Below the pieces are notes generated by a model. It was not told the origin of the DNA and searched no databases. It was given only the letters and a program-made list of their open reading frames with translations. Shown in pieces: positions 1 to 7,330 of a DNA stretch of 64,000 nt. The stretch spans positions 1 to 64,000 of the forward strand of contig UQTW01000008.1 in NCBI GenBank assembly GCA_900544115.1, given 5' to 3'. This DNA is from an uncultured Collinsella sp. (lineage in GTDB: Bacteria > Actinomycetota > Coriobacteriia > Coriobacteriales > Coriobacteriaceae). Each line of letters begins with the position of its first letter. Position 1 is the first letter of the stretch. Both the position numbers and the translations under genes were made by a program.

Positions 1-251
1 TGCGGCTGATCCGGTCCGACCGGGCCGCGCGGCAAGGAGATATATTGCCAGACCGCGAAGCCCTGTGGGACGTCAATTCCACTCTTCACAAGTCCTACAC
101 AACATATTGCTTTCTATAGGTAATAGAAAGACTGGTGCGGATCTTCCGCACGTATCAGATGATGACCCTTTGGTTCAGGAATATATAGAGATCGGTCACC
201 TATAAGTGTTTATCTACCCGCGCTTTTAGCAATGTAAACCGCGCTTCAGAT

Positions 252-289
252 AAAAAGAGGGAGCGCCGCGCACAACGCGACACTCCCCT
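252..289 (-). terminator. Intrinsic terminator after rplT
   Basis: Read on the minus strand, a 12-bp stem (GGGAGTGTCGCG with CGCGGCGCTCCC, two G-U pairs) closes a 5-nt loop and is followed by TCTTTTTAT. It sits just past the rplT stop and ends the infC-rpmI-rplT operon. The rest of positions 1-250 is AT-mixed sequence with no gene that I can support. Confidence 0.85.
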
Positions 290-308
290 AGCGATTCAAG
301 AGAATCTA

Positions 309-668
309 TTAGGCCTCTAGAGCCTTCTTGGCGATGGTGGCCAGCTCGTTGAAGGACTCGATGTCCTCGTAAGCCATCTGAGCCAGGACCTTGCGGTCGA
401 GCTCGATGCCGGCAACCTTCAGGCCGTGCATGAACTGAGAGTAAGAAATGTCGTTCAGGCGAGCGGCGGCGTTGATACGGGTGATCCAGAGAGAACGGAT
501 CTCGCGCTTCTTGTTGCGGCGATCACGATACTGATACTGCAGGGAGTGCTGGACCTGCTCTTTAGCATGCTTGTAAGTACGCGAAGCGGCACCGTAGTAA
601 CCCTTCGCACGGTGCATAACGGTACGGCGCTTCTTCTTGGCGGCAACAGCGCGCTTAATACGTGCCAT
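309..668 (-). CDS. rplT: 50S ribosomal protein L20
   Basis: Large-subunit ribosomal protein L20, needed for early 23S rRNA folding; in many bacteria it also represses its own operon by binding the infC leader. The 119-residue product has the family's usual length, a very basic N-terminal extension (MARIKRAVAAKKKRR) and the conserved globular part around RSLWITRINAAARLNDISYS. It is the last gene of infC-rpmI-rplT and is followed by a strong terminator. The order is the standard bacterial one, so identification is secure. Confidence 0.97.
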   Translation of the reverse strand: MARIKRAVAAKKKRRTVMHRAKGYYGAASRTYKHAKEQVQHSLQYQYRDRRNKKREIRSLWITRINAAARLNDISYSQFMHGLKVAGIELDRKVLAQMAYEDIESFNELATIAKKALEA

Positions 669-714
669 GTTCTATCAACTCCTAGACGGTAAAACGAAAA
701 ACGGGAACGCGAAC

Positions 715-906
715 TTAGGCGAGACGCGACTTGATGACCTTACGGTCGGCAGCGGCGATCTCGGTCTCCTGACGGAAGCCACGCTTGCGCTTGGTGGACT
801 TCTTGCTCAGGATGTGGCTCTTGAAAGCCTTGGCGCGCATAAGCTTGCCGGTACCAGTCTTGCGGAAACGCTTCTTGGTGCCGCTGTGGGACTTCATCTT
901 AGGCAT
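715..906 (-). CDS. rpmI: 50S ribosomal protein L35
   Basis: Small basic large-subunit protein L35, 63 residues, typical of the family. It starts MPKMKSHSGTKKRFRKTGTGK, which is the L35 signature, and continues with a lysine/arginine-rich body. It lies between infC and rplT on the same strand with short gaps (32 and 46 nt), as in most bacteria, so it is co-transcribed and presumably co-regulated with them. Confidence 0.97.
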   Translation of the reverse strand: MPKMKSHSGTKKRFRKTGTGKLMRAKAFKSHILSKKSTKRKRGFRQETEIAAADRKVIKSRLA

Positions 907-938
907 GAAATACTCCTTAATCGGTTACAGAACACTAG

Positions 939-1493
939 TTACTTGGTATCGCTTGCCGCTTTATCCTCATCGAAGGCGCCCTTAATCGGGGCGAGCAGCA
1001 TAAGCATGTTACGGCCTTCCATCTTAGGCTTGGACTCGACCGTAGCGTAAGGCTTGAGATCCTCGGCGAGACGCTCGAGAACGTTAAGACCCTGCTCCGG
1101 GTGAGCCATCTCACGGCCGCGGAACATGATGGTGATCTTAACGCGTGCGCCCTTCTTGAGGAAACGCAGAACGTGGCCCTTCTTGGTCTCGTAGTCGCCA
1201 ACGTCGATCTTGGGTCGGAACTTCATTTCCTTGACCTCGACCTTGGACTGGTTCTTACGAGCAGCCTTGGCCTTCATGGCCTGCTGGTACTTGAACTTAC
1301 CGTAGTCCATGACCTTGCAGACCGGCGGCTCCGCGTTGGGAGCGATCTCGACTAGGTCGAGACCCTGATCGTCGGCGACGCGCTGGGCATCGCGGATGGC
1401 GAACAGGCCGAGCTGAGAGCCATCGACGCCAATCAAACGACACGAAGATGCAGTGATCTCGTCGTTGATGCGGGTGTCATCAGACTTAGCTAT
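939..1493 (-). CDS. infC: Translation initiation factor IF-3, probable AUA start
   Basis: IF3 binds the 30S subunit and checks the start codon and initiator tRNA. The conserved N-terminus SDDTRINDEI and the C-terminal domain with VKITIMFRGREM are both present. Start choice: an ATG lies at 1508, but no ribosome binding site precedes it. A strong GGAGGT lies inside that extension, 7 nt before an ATA codon at 1493-1491, giving (M)AKSDDTRINDEI. infC genes commonly use rare AUU/AUC/AUA starts that IF3 itself discriminates against, so the ATA is the better start (184 residues). If the ATG is used, the protein is 189 residues. Confidence 0.93.
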   Translation of the reverse strand: MAKSDDTRINDEITASSCRLIGVDGSQLGLFAIRDAQRVADDQGLDLVEIAPNAEPPVCKVMDYGKFKYQQAMKAKAARKNQSKVEVKEMKFRPKIDVGDYETKKGHVLRFLKKGARVKITIMFRGREMAHPEQGLNVLERLAEDLKPYATVESKPKMEGRNMLMLLAPIKGAFDEDKAASDTK

Positions 1494-1510
1494 TTTCCCT
1501 ACCTCCATTC

Positions 1511-1577
1511 ATAAAAAAATAACCCGGCGCTTCTCAGCAACCAGGTCGTACACATAGACTTCCTCGATTTGAGGAAG
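1511..1577 (-). promoter_or_regulatory. infC leader with terminator-like attenuator hairpin
   Basis: Reading the minus strand towards infC there is first a perfect 7-bp hairpin (CTTCCTC/GAGGAAG, 1559-1577). A second hairpin follows (ACCTGG pairing with CCGGGT, 1522-1546), then an A and seven T (1513-1519), immediately before the infC ribosome binding site. A terminator directly in front of IF3 is the arrangement expected for attenuation by L20 or by IF3 level. L20-dependent attenuation is established in Bacillus. That the same protein acts here is inference. Confidence 0.6.
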
Positions 1578-1710
1578 GGAATCTAAGTTGTATGACCAGT
1601 CAGCTGCTCATTGGCGCCAAAAGGTGGGAACCCTCGGGTTCCTCTTTAAGGCATTGCGGGGACAACGCCTTGGCGATAATAACACGTACCGCGCGTTATC
1701 ACATTACGTA

Positions 1711-1963
1711 CACGAAAAAGGGAGCCTTGACCCCCTTGAACGTCCACTTGCATGTATGGTGCCCGAGGCGAGACTCGAAGGGCCTTCGCTTCGCGAAGCC
1801 CCGGGCTTCGGGCGCATGGCGCCCTCGCCGCGCTCCGCTACAAACAGGCCACAGGCCTGTTTGCTTAACGCTCCGCGCGCTCACGCGAGTTCGGCACGAA
1901 AAAGGGGGCCGCAACCCCCTTGAACGCTCACTTGCATGTATGGTGCCCGAGGCGAGACTCGAA
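1711..1963. repeat. Partial duplication of tRNA-Leu 3' end and its terminator
   Basis: Positions 1711-1779 and 1895-1963 are direct repeats 184 bp apart with about 63 of 69 bases identical. Each holds the downstream terminator and the last 23 bases of the tRNA-Leu gene (TGGTGCCCGAGGCGAGACTC and onward). The right copy is part of the intact tRNA; the left copy is a stub. The spacer between them is GC-rich, contains short palindromes such as CTTCGCTTCGCGAAG and AACAGGCCACAGGCCTGTTT, and has no convincing gene. The pattern resembles an att site left by an integrative element at a tRNA 3' end, or a local duplication. Confidence 0.7.
1899..1920 (-). terminator. Terminator of tRNA-Leu
   Basis: On the minus strand GGGGG, a 6-nt loop, CCCCC and TTTTT lie 20 nt past the tRNA 3' end. 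A degenerate second copy (GGGGG/CTCCC and T5) is at 1715-1736. Confidence 0.7.
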
Positions 1964-2027
1964 CTCGCACGTTGTTGCCAACGGTGGATTTTGAGTCCAC
2001 TGCGTCTGCCAATTCCGCCACTCGGGC
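1941..2027 (-). tRNA. tRNA-Leu (anticodon CAA)
   Basis: The 87-nt gene folds as a class II tRNA. It has acceptor stem GCCCGAG/CTCGGGC, discriminator A and an encoded CCA end. The anticodon stem GTGGA/TCCAC carries loop CTCAAAA (anticodon CAA, reading UUG). There is a long variable arm (CGTTGGCAACAACG) and a GTTCGAGTC T-loop segment. These are leucine tRNA hallmarks. It lies between the infC leader and the transglutaminase gene on the minus strand. Confidence 0.95.
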
Positions 2028-2066
2028 ACGCAATGCGTGAGTTAGTTTATCACAGCTTTCTACCGA

Positions 2067-3500
2067 TTAGTCCGAAAATGGAACTTCGAGCATTTCGATG
2101 AGTTCGACCGTGCGGAGCATCTCGCGCCGACGGCATCCGCGACCGTCGACCGAAGCCTCACCCATCTGGTTATCGTAAGGGTCCTCGCGCATGCCGTCGA
2201 AAGAGGGCTCAAACTCTGCCTGGAATCGATTGTTGGCCACCATACGCCACGGGTCGAGATTGCCAAAGTAGTGACGGCGGCGCCACTCCTCCCCCATCCT
2301 GCGAGCAGAAGACCCAAATGATACGTCGGCGTTGAGCCAACCGGTCTGCGGCGTATAGAACTCTGCCCAGTCGTGCGACCCCACCGAATCGGGCGTAACA
2401 TACAGGCCGCTCTGCCAACGGGCAGGCACGCCCGCGATACGGCACATGGTGATAAACGTGAGCGCCATAACGCCGCAATCGCCGCGGAGCGAATGCGCGC
2501 AGTCATCGGCAATAGATCCCAAAAGCAAGTACGGCGGCTGATAGCGATAGTCGATATGCTGCGTCAGGTAATCATAGATAGCACGGGCGCGATCGAGCGG
2601 ATCCTCGAGCCCGTCAATGACACGGGCCGTCAGCTGCTGCAGATACGGCGTGAATGCAATGTGCGGACGGTCCTCGGAGGTGTCCACGGGCAGTGGCACG
2701 TCCATGCAAGGATGCACCGGAAGCGCACCCCCATAGACATCACGATAAGCGGCATCAATTTGATAGCGATAGGTCACCGAGAATGAGCGCTCACTCGAAG
2801 AAGACCACGAGGCGGTACGCGCCGAAGCATTCGCGGGGGCAACAGCACCCTCCGGCGTCATATCGAGAACCTCGATATGAGACTGTTGACGACAGGCGGC
2901 GGCAACGGGTAGCCACGAGCGAACAGTCTCTCCCTCCAGAGCACCAGGAACAGACACGCATGCCTTGAGCGTAATGGCGCGAGACAGCCCGCCTTGCGAT
3001 TCCATCTCCTTAAGCATCTGATTGCGCAGCGCCATACCATCCGTAGAATCGGGGCGCAGACCCGGAACCTCCTTGGGATACACGCGCAAAGAATCAAGGA
3101 AGTTGTCGAGAACGAACAGCTCGCCATCGATAAAGCGCCAGTCAATACGCTTACGATTAATCAGGTCATCAAACTGCTCTTCGATAAACTCTGGCCACTC
3201 CTCGCGAATCATCGCAATAGCCTGATCGCGCGACACCGAAAAATGAAGCGGCGTCTCGAGCATGCGATACCGCTCGGCACGAACACAAGCAGCCAGCGAA
3301 GGCTCGGGGTTCTGCTCCAAAAGGCGATCGCAGGCAGCAACAGCCTGCGTCAAATACCCGGCATCCTTAAGACGAAGAATCTCGGGCGGCAGTCCAACAT
3401 CGAGATGACGAAAGTCATCACAGTGAACATCAGCAGAGCAACCAACTGGGCCCTCGTCAATAACCTTCCCATCCGAAGGCAGCACATTAATAACAGCCAT
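2067..3500 (-). CDS. Transglutaminase-like domain protein
   Basis: About 477 residues with a papain-like transglutaminase core in the C-terminal half. The catalytic triad candidates are Cys in RGDCGVMALTF, His in GSHDWAEFY and Asp in GWLNADVSFG. The N-terminal half, with the stretch CDRLLEQNPEPSLAACVRAE, resembles no domain that I can name. There is no signal peptide or membrane segment, so it is probably cytoplasmic. Family members act as peptidases or cross-linkers; the substrate here is unknown. An in-frame GTG lies 18 nt upstream of the chosen ATG, but GGAG seven bases before the ATG at 3500 decides the start. It is monocistronic, between tRNA-Leu and a repeat-rich gap. Confidence 0.8.
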   Translation of the reverse strand: MAVINVLPSDGKVIDEGPVGCSADVHCDDFRHLDVGLPPEILRLKDAGYLTQAVAACDRLLEQNPEPSLAACVRAERYRMLETPLHFSVSRDQAIAMIREEWPEFIEEQFDDLINRKRIDWRFIDGELFVLDNFLDSLRVYPKEVPGLRPDSTDGMALRNQMLKEMESQGGLSRAITLKACVSVPGALEGETVRSWLPVAAACRQQSHIEVLDMTPEGAVAPANASARTASWSSSSERSFSVTYRYQIDAAYRDVYGGALPVHPCMDVPLPVDTSEDRPHIAFTPYLQQLTARVIDGLEDPLDRARAIYDYLTQHIDYRYQPPYLLLGSIADDCAHSLRGDCGVMALTFITMCRIAGVPARWQSGLYVTPDSVGSHDWAEFYTPQTGWLNADVSFGSSARRMGEEWRRRHYFGNLDPWRMVANNRFQAEFEPSFDGMREDPYDNQMGEASVDGRGCRRREMLRTVELIEMLEVPFSD

Positions 3501-3613
3501 ACCAAAACTCCAAGTCACTAGAACGCTTGAAGCCCATTGTAGCGAGATAAAAAAGAAAGCCCCAATTAAGGAGCCCCCAACACTGATAAACGGTGCCTAT
3601 AAAAAATGAATTC

Positions 3614-3834
3614 AGCCCAGTAACCCTGCGGCGTTAAACGAAGGAAGCCCCGTCCCCCGGAGCTGTTTCCTTGGCGCGACTTCTGGCAAAGCCAGTAGCC
3701 ATCTTAATTTAGCCCAGTAACCCTGTAGCGAGTTAACGAAGGAGGCCCCGTTTCCCCGGAGCTGATTCCGTCGCGCGACTTCTGGCGAAGCCAGGTGAGC
3801 GCGAGGGAAACAGCGTAGGGGAAACGGGGCCTCC
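3614..3834. repeat. Tandem repeat pair with a 17-bp perfect inverted repeat
   Basis: Two direct copies, 3614-3695 and 3711-3794 (period 97), both begin AGCCCAGTAACCCTG and end CTTCTGGC(A/G)AAGCCAG. The second copy's GGAGGCCCCGTTTCCCC (3741-3757) is exactly complementary to GGGGAAACGGGGCCTCC (3818-3834), so the right part can form a large cruciform or RNA hairpin. It fills most of the gap 3501-3855 between the transglutaminase gene and fba and has no coding frame of note. It may end fba transcription, or be an interspersed palindromic repeat of this genome. Confidence 0.75.
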
Positions 3835-3855
3835 GGCGGGAAGTTAAACCGCTAC

Positions 3856-4722
3856 TTACGCCTTGTTGACGGAGCCAAACTCCTCCATGAGCTCCTTGGT
3901 GCGGGCAACGATGTTGTCGCGACCAGGCTTGAGGAGCTTGCGGGGGTCAAAGCCCTTGCCCTGCTGATCCTTGCCAGCCTCGATGTACTCGCGAACGCCC
4001 TTGGCGAAGACGAGCTGCAGGTCGGTGTTGACGTTGATCTTGGAGATGCCCAGGGAAATGGCCTTCTTGATCTGATCCTCGGGGATGCCGGTGCCACCGT
4101 GCAGGACGAGGGGCAGATCGCCGGTCTGGGCCTTGATCTCGCCCAGACGCTCGAAGGAAAGGCCAGCCCAGTCGGCAGGGTACACGCCGTGGATGTTGCC
4201 GATACCGCAGGCGAGGAAGTCGACGCCCAGGTCAGCGATCTGCTTGCACTCAGCAGGATCAGCGAGCTCGCCGCTGGAGGTCACGCCGTCCTCGGTGCCG
4301 CCGATGCCGCCGACCTCGGCCTCGATGGACATGCCCTTGGAGTGGGCAAGCTCAACGAGCTCCTTGGTGCGGTCGAGGTTAAGCTGGAAGGTCTCCTCGT
4401 GAGAGCCGTCATACATGATGGACGTGAAGCCGGCCTCGATGCACTTGAAGCAGTCCTCGTAAGAACCGTGATCGAGGTGAAGGGCGACGGGAACGGTAAC
4501 GCCCGTGGCCTCGACGGCAGCCTTGACCATGTCGGCGCAGACCTTGAAACCGCCCATCCACTTAGCGGCACCAGCGGTGCACTGAAGGATCAGCGGAGAC
4601 TTGGCCTCCTCGGCGGCCTGGAGAATAGCCAGGGTCCACTCGAGGTTGTTGGTGTTGAAGGCACCGAGACCGTACTTGCCGGCCTCAGCCTTCTTGAGCA
4701 TGTCTGCTGCGTTGACGAGCAT
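3856..4722 (-). CDS. fba: Class II fructose-1,6-bisphosphate aldolase
   Basis: Zinc-dependent aldolase of glycolysis and gluconeogenesis, interconverting fructose-1,6-bisphosphate with dihydroxyacetone phosphate and glyceraldehyde-3-phosphate. The 288-residue product shows the class II landmarks: ALHLDHGS (catalytic Asp and zinc His), EAEVGGIGGTEDGV, VLHGGTGIP (zinc His) and SKINVNTDLQ (phosphate binding). An AGGAGG ribosome site 7 nt before the ATG at 4722 rules out the upstream in-frame extension to 4779. It stands alone on the minus strand, followed by the palindromic repeat region. Confidence 0.95.
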   Translation of the reverse strand: MLVNAADMLKKAEAGKYGLGAFNTNNLEWTLAILQAAEEAKSPLILQCTAGAAKWMGGFKVCADMVKAAVEATGVTVPVALHLDHGSYEDCFKCIEAGFTSIMYDGSHEETFQLNLDRTKELVELAHSKGMSIEAEVGGIGGTEDGVTSSGELADPAECKQIADLGVDFLACGIGNIHGVYPADWAGLSFERLGEIKAQTGDLPLVLHGGTGIPEDQIKKAISLGISKINVNTDLQLVFAKGVREYIEAGKDQQGKGFDPRKLLKPGRDNIVARTKELMEEFGSVNKA

Positions 4723-4866
4723 AAAAGAAACCTCCTGTAAGGTTGCTCCGATAACGCCTGAGATTTTACCACGGCGCACCCGGGCATAAACGTTCGTTTG
4801 TTCACGAATATGGGTACTTTAGCGATTTTTTATACCGCCTGCCGCCTCAGAACGGCCGTTGACGAG

Positions 4867-4900
4867 TTTGGGGGGTTGACGTTATTGTCAACCCCCCAAA
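4867..4900 (-). terminator. Hairpin terminator after the beta-glucoside operon
   Basis: A perfect 14-bp stem, TTTGGGGGGTTGAC (4867-4880) with GTCAACCCCCCAAA (4887-4900), and a 6-nt loop, 11 bp past the stop of the AEC transporter gene. It lacks a long T tract, but its stability and placement make it the likely end of the operon. Confidence 0.6.
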
Positions 4901-4910
4901 TACCAACCAG

Positions 4911-5831
4911 CTATACGATCACCAAAGACGCGAGCTCAAGCATGATGGGCATGGCGACGAGCGACAGAATCGTGGACAGCGTCACCAAACCGATTCCAAA
5001 CTTATAGTTGCCGCCGTATTTCTCGGACAAGATGGCCGCGAACGATGCGACAGGTGCACCGAGAGCGATAAGCATCGTGAGGCGAACCTTGGCATCAATC
5101 CACGGGAAGAGCGCCAATATGCCAACAACGATCGCCGGGATGATGACGAGTCTCACCAAGCTAACGAGATAGGCCTTTTTGCTCGTAACGACAGCGCGCA
5201 TATCGCTCTGCGCCAAATAGGCTCCAAGCACAAGCATCACAAGGCCCGTATTGAGCGCACCCAGGTCATCGAGAATCGTCGCCATCAACGCGGGCGGATG
5301 GATTGAAAAGAAAAAGCAAACAAGACCAATCAAGATCATGATGAGATTGGGGTTAGTAATGCAGTTCTTAAAGGACATCTGGCTCTTATCACCCGAAACC
5401 AACCATACGCCATACGTCCAAATGAAAAACGTGAGGCATGAGACTCCGATGGAGAGGTAGAAGACGTATTCGGACCCGAACACGCCCATAACAATGGGAA
5501 CCCCGATAAAGCCGCTGTTGGAGAAGATGGCACCGTAACGGGCGACACCATCCTCCTTTTTAAAAAACAGACGCGTGAGCGGAATCGAAATTAGTGTGAC
5601 CACAACGGTAAGCACAAAGCAAAATCCCGCGTCGCGGATCATGTTGGGTTCGAAGTCGACCATAAGGGTTCTCAGCGTAATGCAGGGATACGCCACATAG
5701 ATGACCACATTGGCCATCTGGCTCGTGCCCTTGCGGTCGATAATCTTCATGCGGTAGAGAAAATAGCCGATCGCCATCAGGATAAACATGATGACGATCT
5801 GACTGATAAGCGCGGCAACCGCTCCTCCCAT
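4911..5831 (-). CDS. AEC-family membrane transporter
   Basis: 306-residue polytopic protein of the auxin efflux carrier (AEC) family, with about ten hydrophobic segments split into two halves. Visible landmarks are GYFLYRMKIIDRKG after the first helix, FSNSGFIGVPIV, a hallmark of the family, and ALGAPVASFAAILSEKYGG in the second half. Bacterial members move organic acids such as malate, lactate or other carboxylates. Its start overlaps the stop of the phospho-beta-glucosidase gene (TAATG), so it is translationally coupled to the beta-glucoside PTS operon. Export of a fermentation product is one possible role, but this is inference. Confidence 0.85.
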   Translation of the reverse strand: MGGAVAALISQIVIMFILMAIGYFLYRMKIIDRKGTSQMANVVIYVAYPCITLRTLMVDFEPNMIRDAGFCFVLTVVVTLISIPLTRLFFKKEDGVARYGAIFSNSGFIGVPIVMGVFGSEYVFYLSIGVSCLTFFIWTYGVWLVSGDKSQMSFKNCITNPNLIMILIGLVCFFFSIHPPALMATILDDLGALNTGLVMLVLGAYLAQSDMRAVVTSKKAYLVSLVRLVIIPAIVVGILALFPWIDAKVRLTMLIALGAPVASFAAILSEKYGGNYKFGIGLVTLSTILSLVAMPIMLELASLVIV

Positions 5832-7264
5832 TACAGCTCCTCGCCGTTGGTCTCAATAACCTTCTTGTACCAGTAGAAGCTCTTTTTACGCGAGCGCTCC
5901 ATAGTACCGGTGCCGTCATCGTGCTTATCGACATAAACAAACCCGTAGCGCTTGGCCATCTCTCCATCGGCATTGCTCACCAGGTCGATGCAGCCCCAAG
6001 GCGTGTAGCCCCAGACCTCAACACCATCCTTGATGGCCTCGGCCATGGCCTTGATGTGATCGCGCAAGTACTCGATACGATAGTCGTCGTCGATGGATCC
6101 ATCCGGATTGACCTCGTCGCAGCAGCCGAGGCCGTTCTCAACCACCATAATGGGAATTTGATAGCGCTCGTACACCTGGTTGAGCATGATACGCAGACCC
6201 ATAGGGTCGATTGGCCACTCCCATGCAGTCTCCTTGAGGTAAGGATTCTTGGCGCCCCCGAGAAGGTTACCGCTCGTCTCCTCGGCAGGGTCAGTGCTTG
6301 CGCACTGGCTCTGATAGTAGCTGTGCGTATAGAAATCGACCGTACCCTCTTTGAGAATCTTACGGTCCTCGTCGGTGATATCGAGCGTCACGCCCTCCTC
6401 GTCCCAGATGCGCTGGGCAAAGTAGGGGTACTCGCCGCGCACTTGGACATCTGAACAGTAGTAGTTGCGATACTGGTTACGCTCGCGGGCAAGCTCGACG
6501 TCCGCAGGATTGGGCGTGAGCGGATAGGCCAGCATGTAGGCAATCATACAACCCATCTTGTTGTCGGGGTCGATCTCGTGCCCCGCCTTGACCGCAAGAG
6601 CACTTGCGACAAACTGATGGTGCAGCGCCTGCAAACGCTTCTGCGGGTCATCTTTCTGATGGCGAAGGTCAAAGGAGCCCGGATTCAGAATGCCGAGACT
6701 CATGTAGTTGCCAAGGGACATCATGCCGCAATTGATCTCGTTGAACGTGAGCCAGTAGCGACACTTGCCCTTGAAATGCTCCATGACGGTCTTGGCATAC
6801 TTCACGTAGCAGTCAATAGCCTCGCGCGAAGCCCAGCCATCGACTTTCTGGCACATGGCAAAAGGCATCTCGTAATGACTCAGCGTCACGAGCGGTTCGA
6901 TGCCGTACTTATGGCACTCGTCCATCACGCAATCGTAAAACGCAAGGCCAGCCGCGTTGGGCTCATCTTCGAATCCCGTTGGGAAGACGCGAGGCCAGTT
7001 CATCGAGAAACGAAAGACCTTGAATCCCATCTCGGCGAGCAAGGCGATGTCCTCTTTGTAGTGATGGTAGAAATCGACACCATCGTGACAGGGATAGAGC
7101 TTGTTGGGGTCGAGCTCGGGCGTGATCTCGCGCGGGTGGTGATGGTTGCCGTTAGTGGCCATATCCATGCAACTCGGACCCTTGCCGTCTACGTCCCAGG
7201 CTCCCTCGAACTGATTGGCAGCAGTCGCGCCGCCCCAAAGAAAGTCTTTTGGAAAAACACCCAT
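5831..7264 (-). CDS. 6-phospho-beta-glucosidase (GH1), copy 2
   Basis: Glycoside hydrolase family 1 enzyme, 477 residues, cleaving PTS-imported phosphorylated beta-glucosides to glucose-6-phosphate and the aglycone or glucose. It has FLWGGATAANQFEG at the N-terminus, the acid/base Glu176 in TFNEIN and the nucleophile Glu376 in MVVENGLG. The C-terminal GYTPWGCIDLVS and KRYGFVYVD are typical of phospho-active GH1 enzymes. It follows a paralogue in the same operon. The two differ in their loops, so they may prefer different substrates, for example cellobiose-P versus aryl- or gentiobiose-type sugars. Confidence 0.93.
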   Translation of the reverse strand: MGVFPKDFLWGGATAANQFEGAWDVDGKGPSCMDMATNGNHHHPREITPELDPNKLYPCHDGVDFYHHYKEDIALLAEMGFKVFRFSMNWPRVFPTGFEDEPNAAGLAFYDCVMDECHKYGIEPLVTLSHYEMPFAMCQKVDGWASREAIDCYVKYAKTVMEHFKGKCRYWLTFNEINCGMMSLGNYMSLGILNPGSFDLRHQKDDPQKRLQALHHQFVASALAVKAGHEIDPDNKMGCMIAYMLAYPLTPNPADVELARERNQYRNYYCSDVQVRGEYPYFAQRIWDEEGVTLDITDEDRKILKEGTVDFYTHSYYQSQCASTDPAEETSGNLLGGAKNPYLKETAWEWPIDPMGLRIMLNQVYERYQIPIMVVENGLGCCDEVNPDGSIDDDYRIEYLRDHIKAMAEAIKDGVEVWGYTPWGCIDLVSNADGEMAKRYGFVYVDKHDDGTGTMERSRKKSFYWYKKVIETNGEEL

Positions 7265-7289
7265 GGTCGTCCTCTTTTCTATAGGAAAC

Positions 7290-7310
7290 GGGCCGTCATC
7301 GCGACGGCCC
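7290..7310 (-). other. Intercistronic stem-loop between the two GH1 genes
   Basis: GGGCCGTC and GACGGCCC form a perfect 8-bp stem with a 5-nt loop, followed on the minus strand by GTTTCC. It lies in the 66-bp gap upstream of the second GH1 gene. It could be a weak terminator or an mRNA-stabilising element that sets relative expression in the operon. Confidence 0.45.
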
Positions 7311-7330
7311 TCACACTTGTTGAATGAAAG

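Noticed and set aside
1592..2101. Plus-strand frames through the tRNA-Leu region
   Set aside because: They translate a tRNA gene, its duplicated 3' end and hairpins, so they are not proteins.
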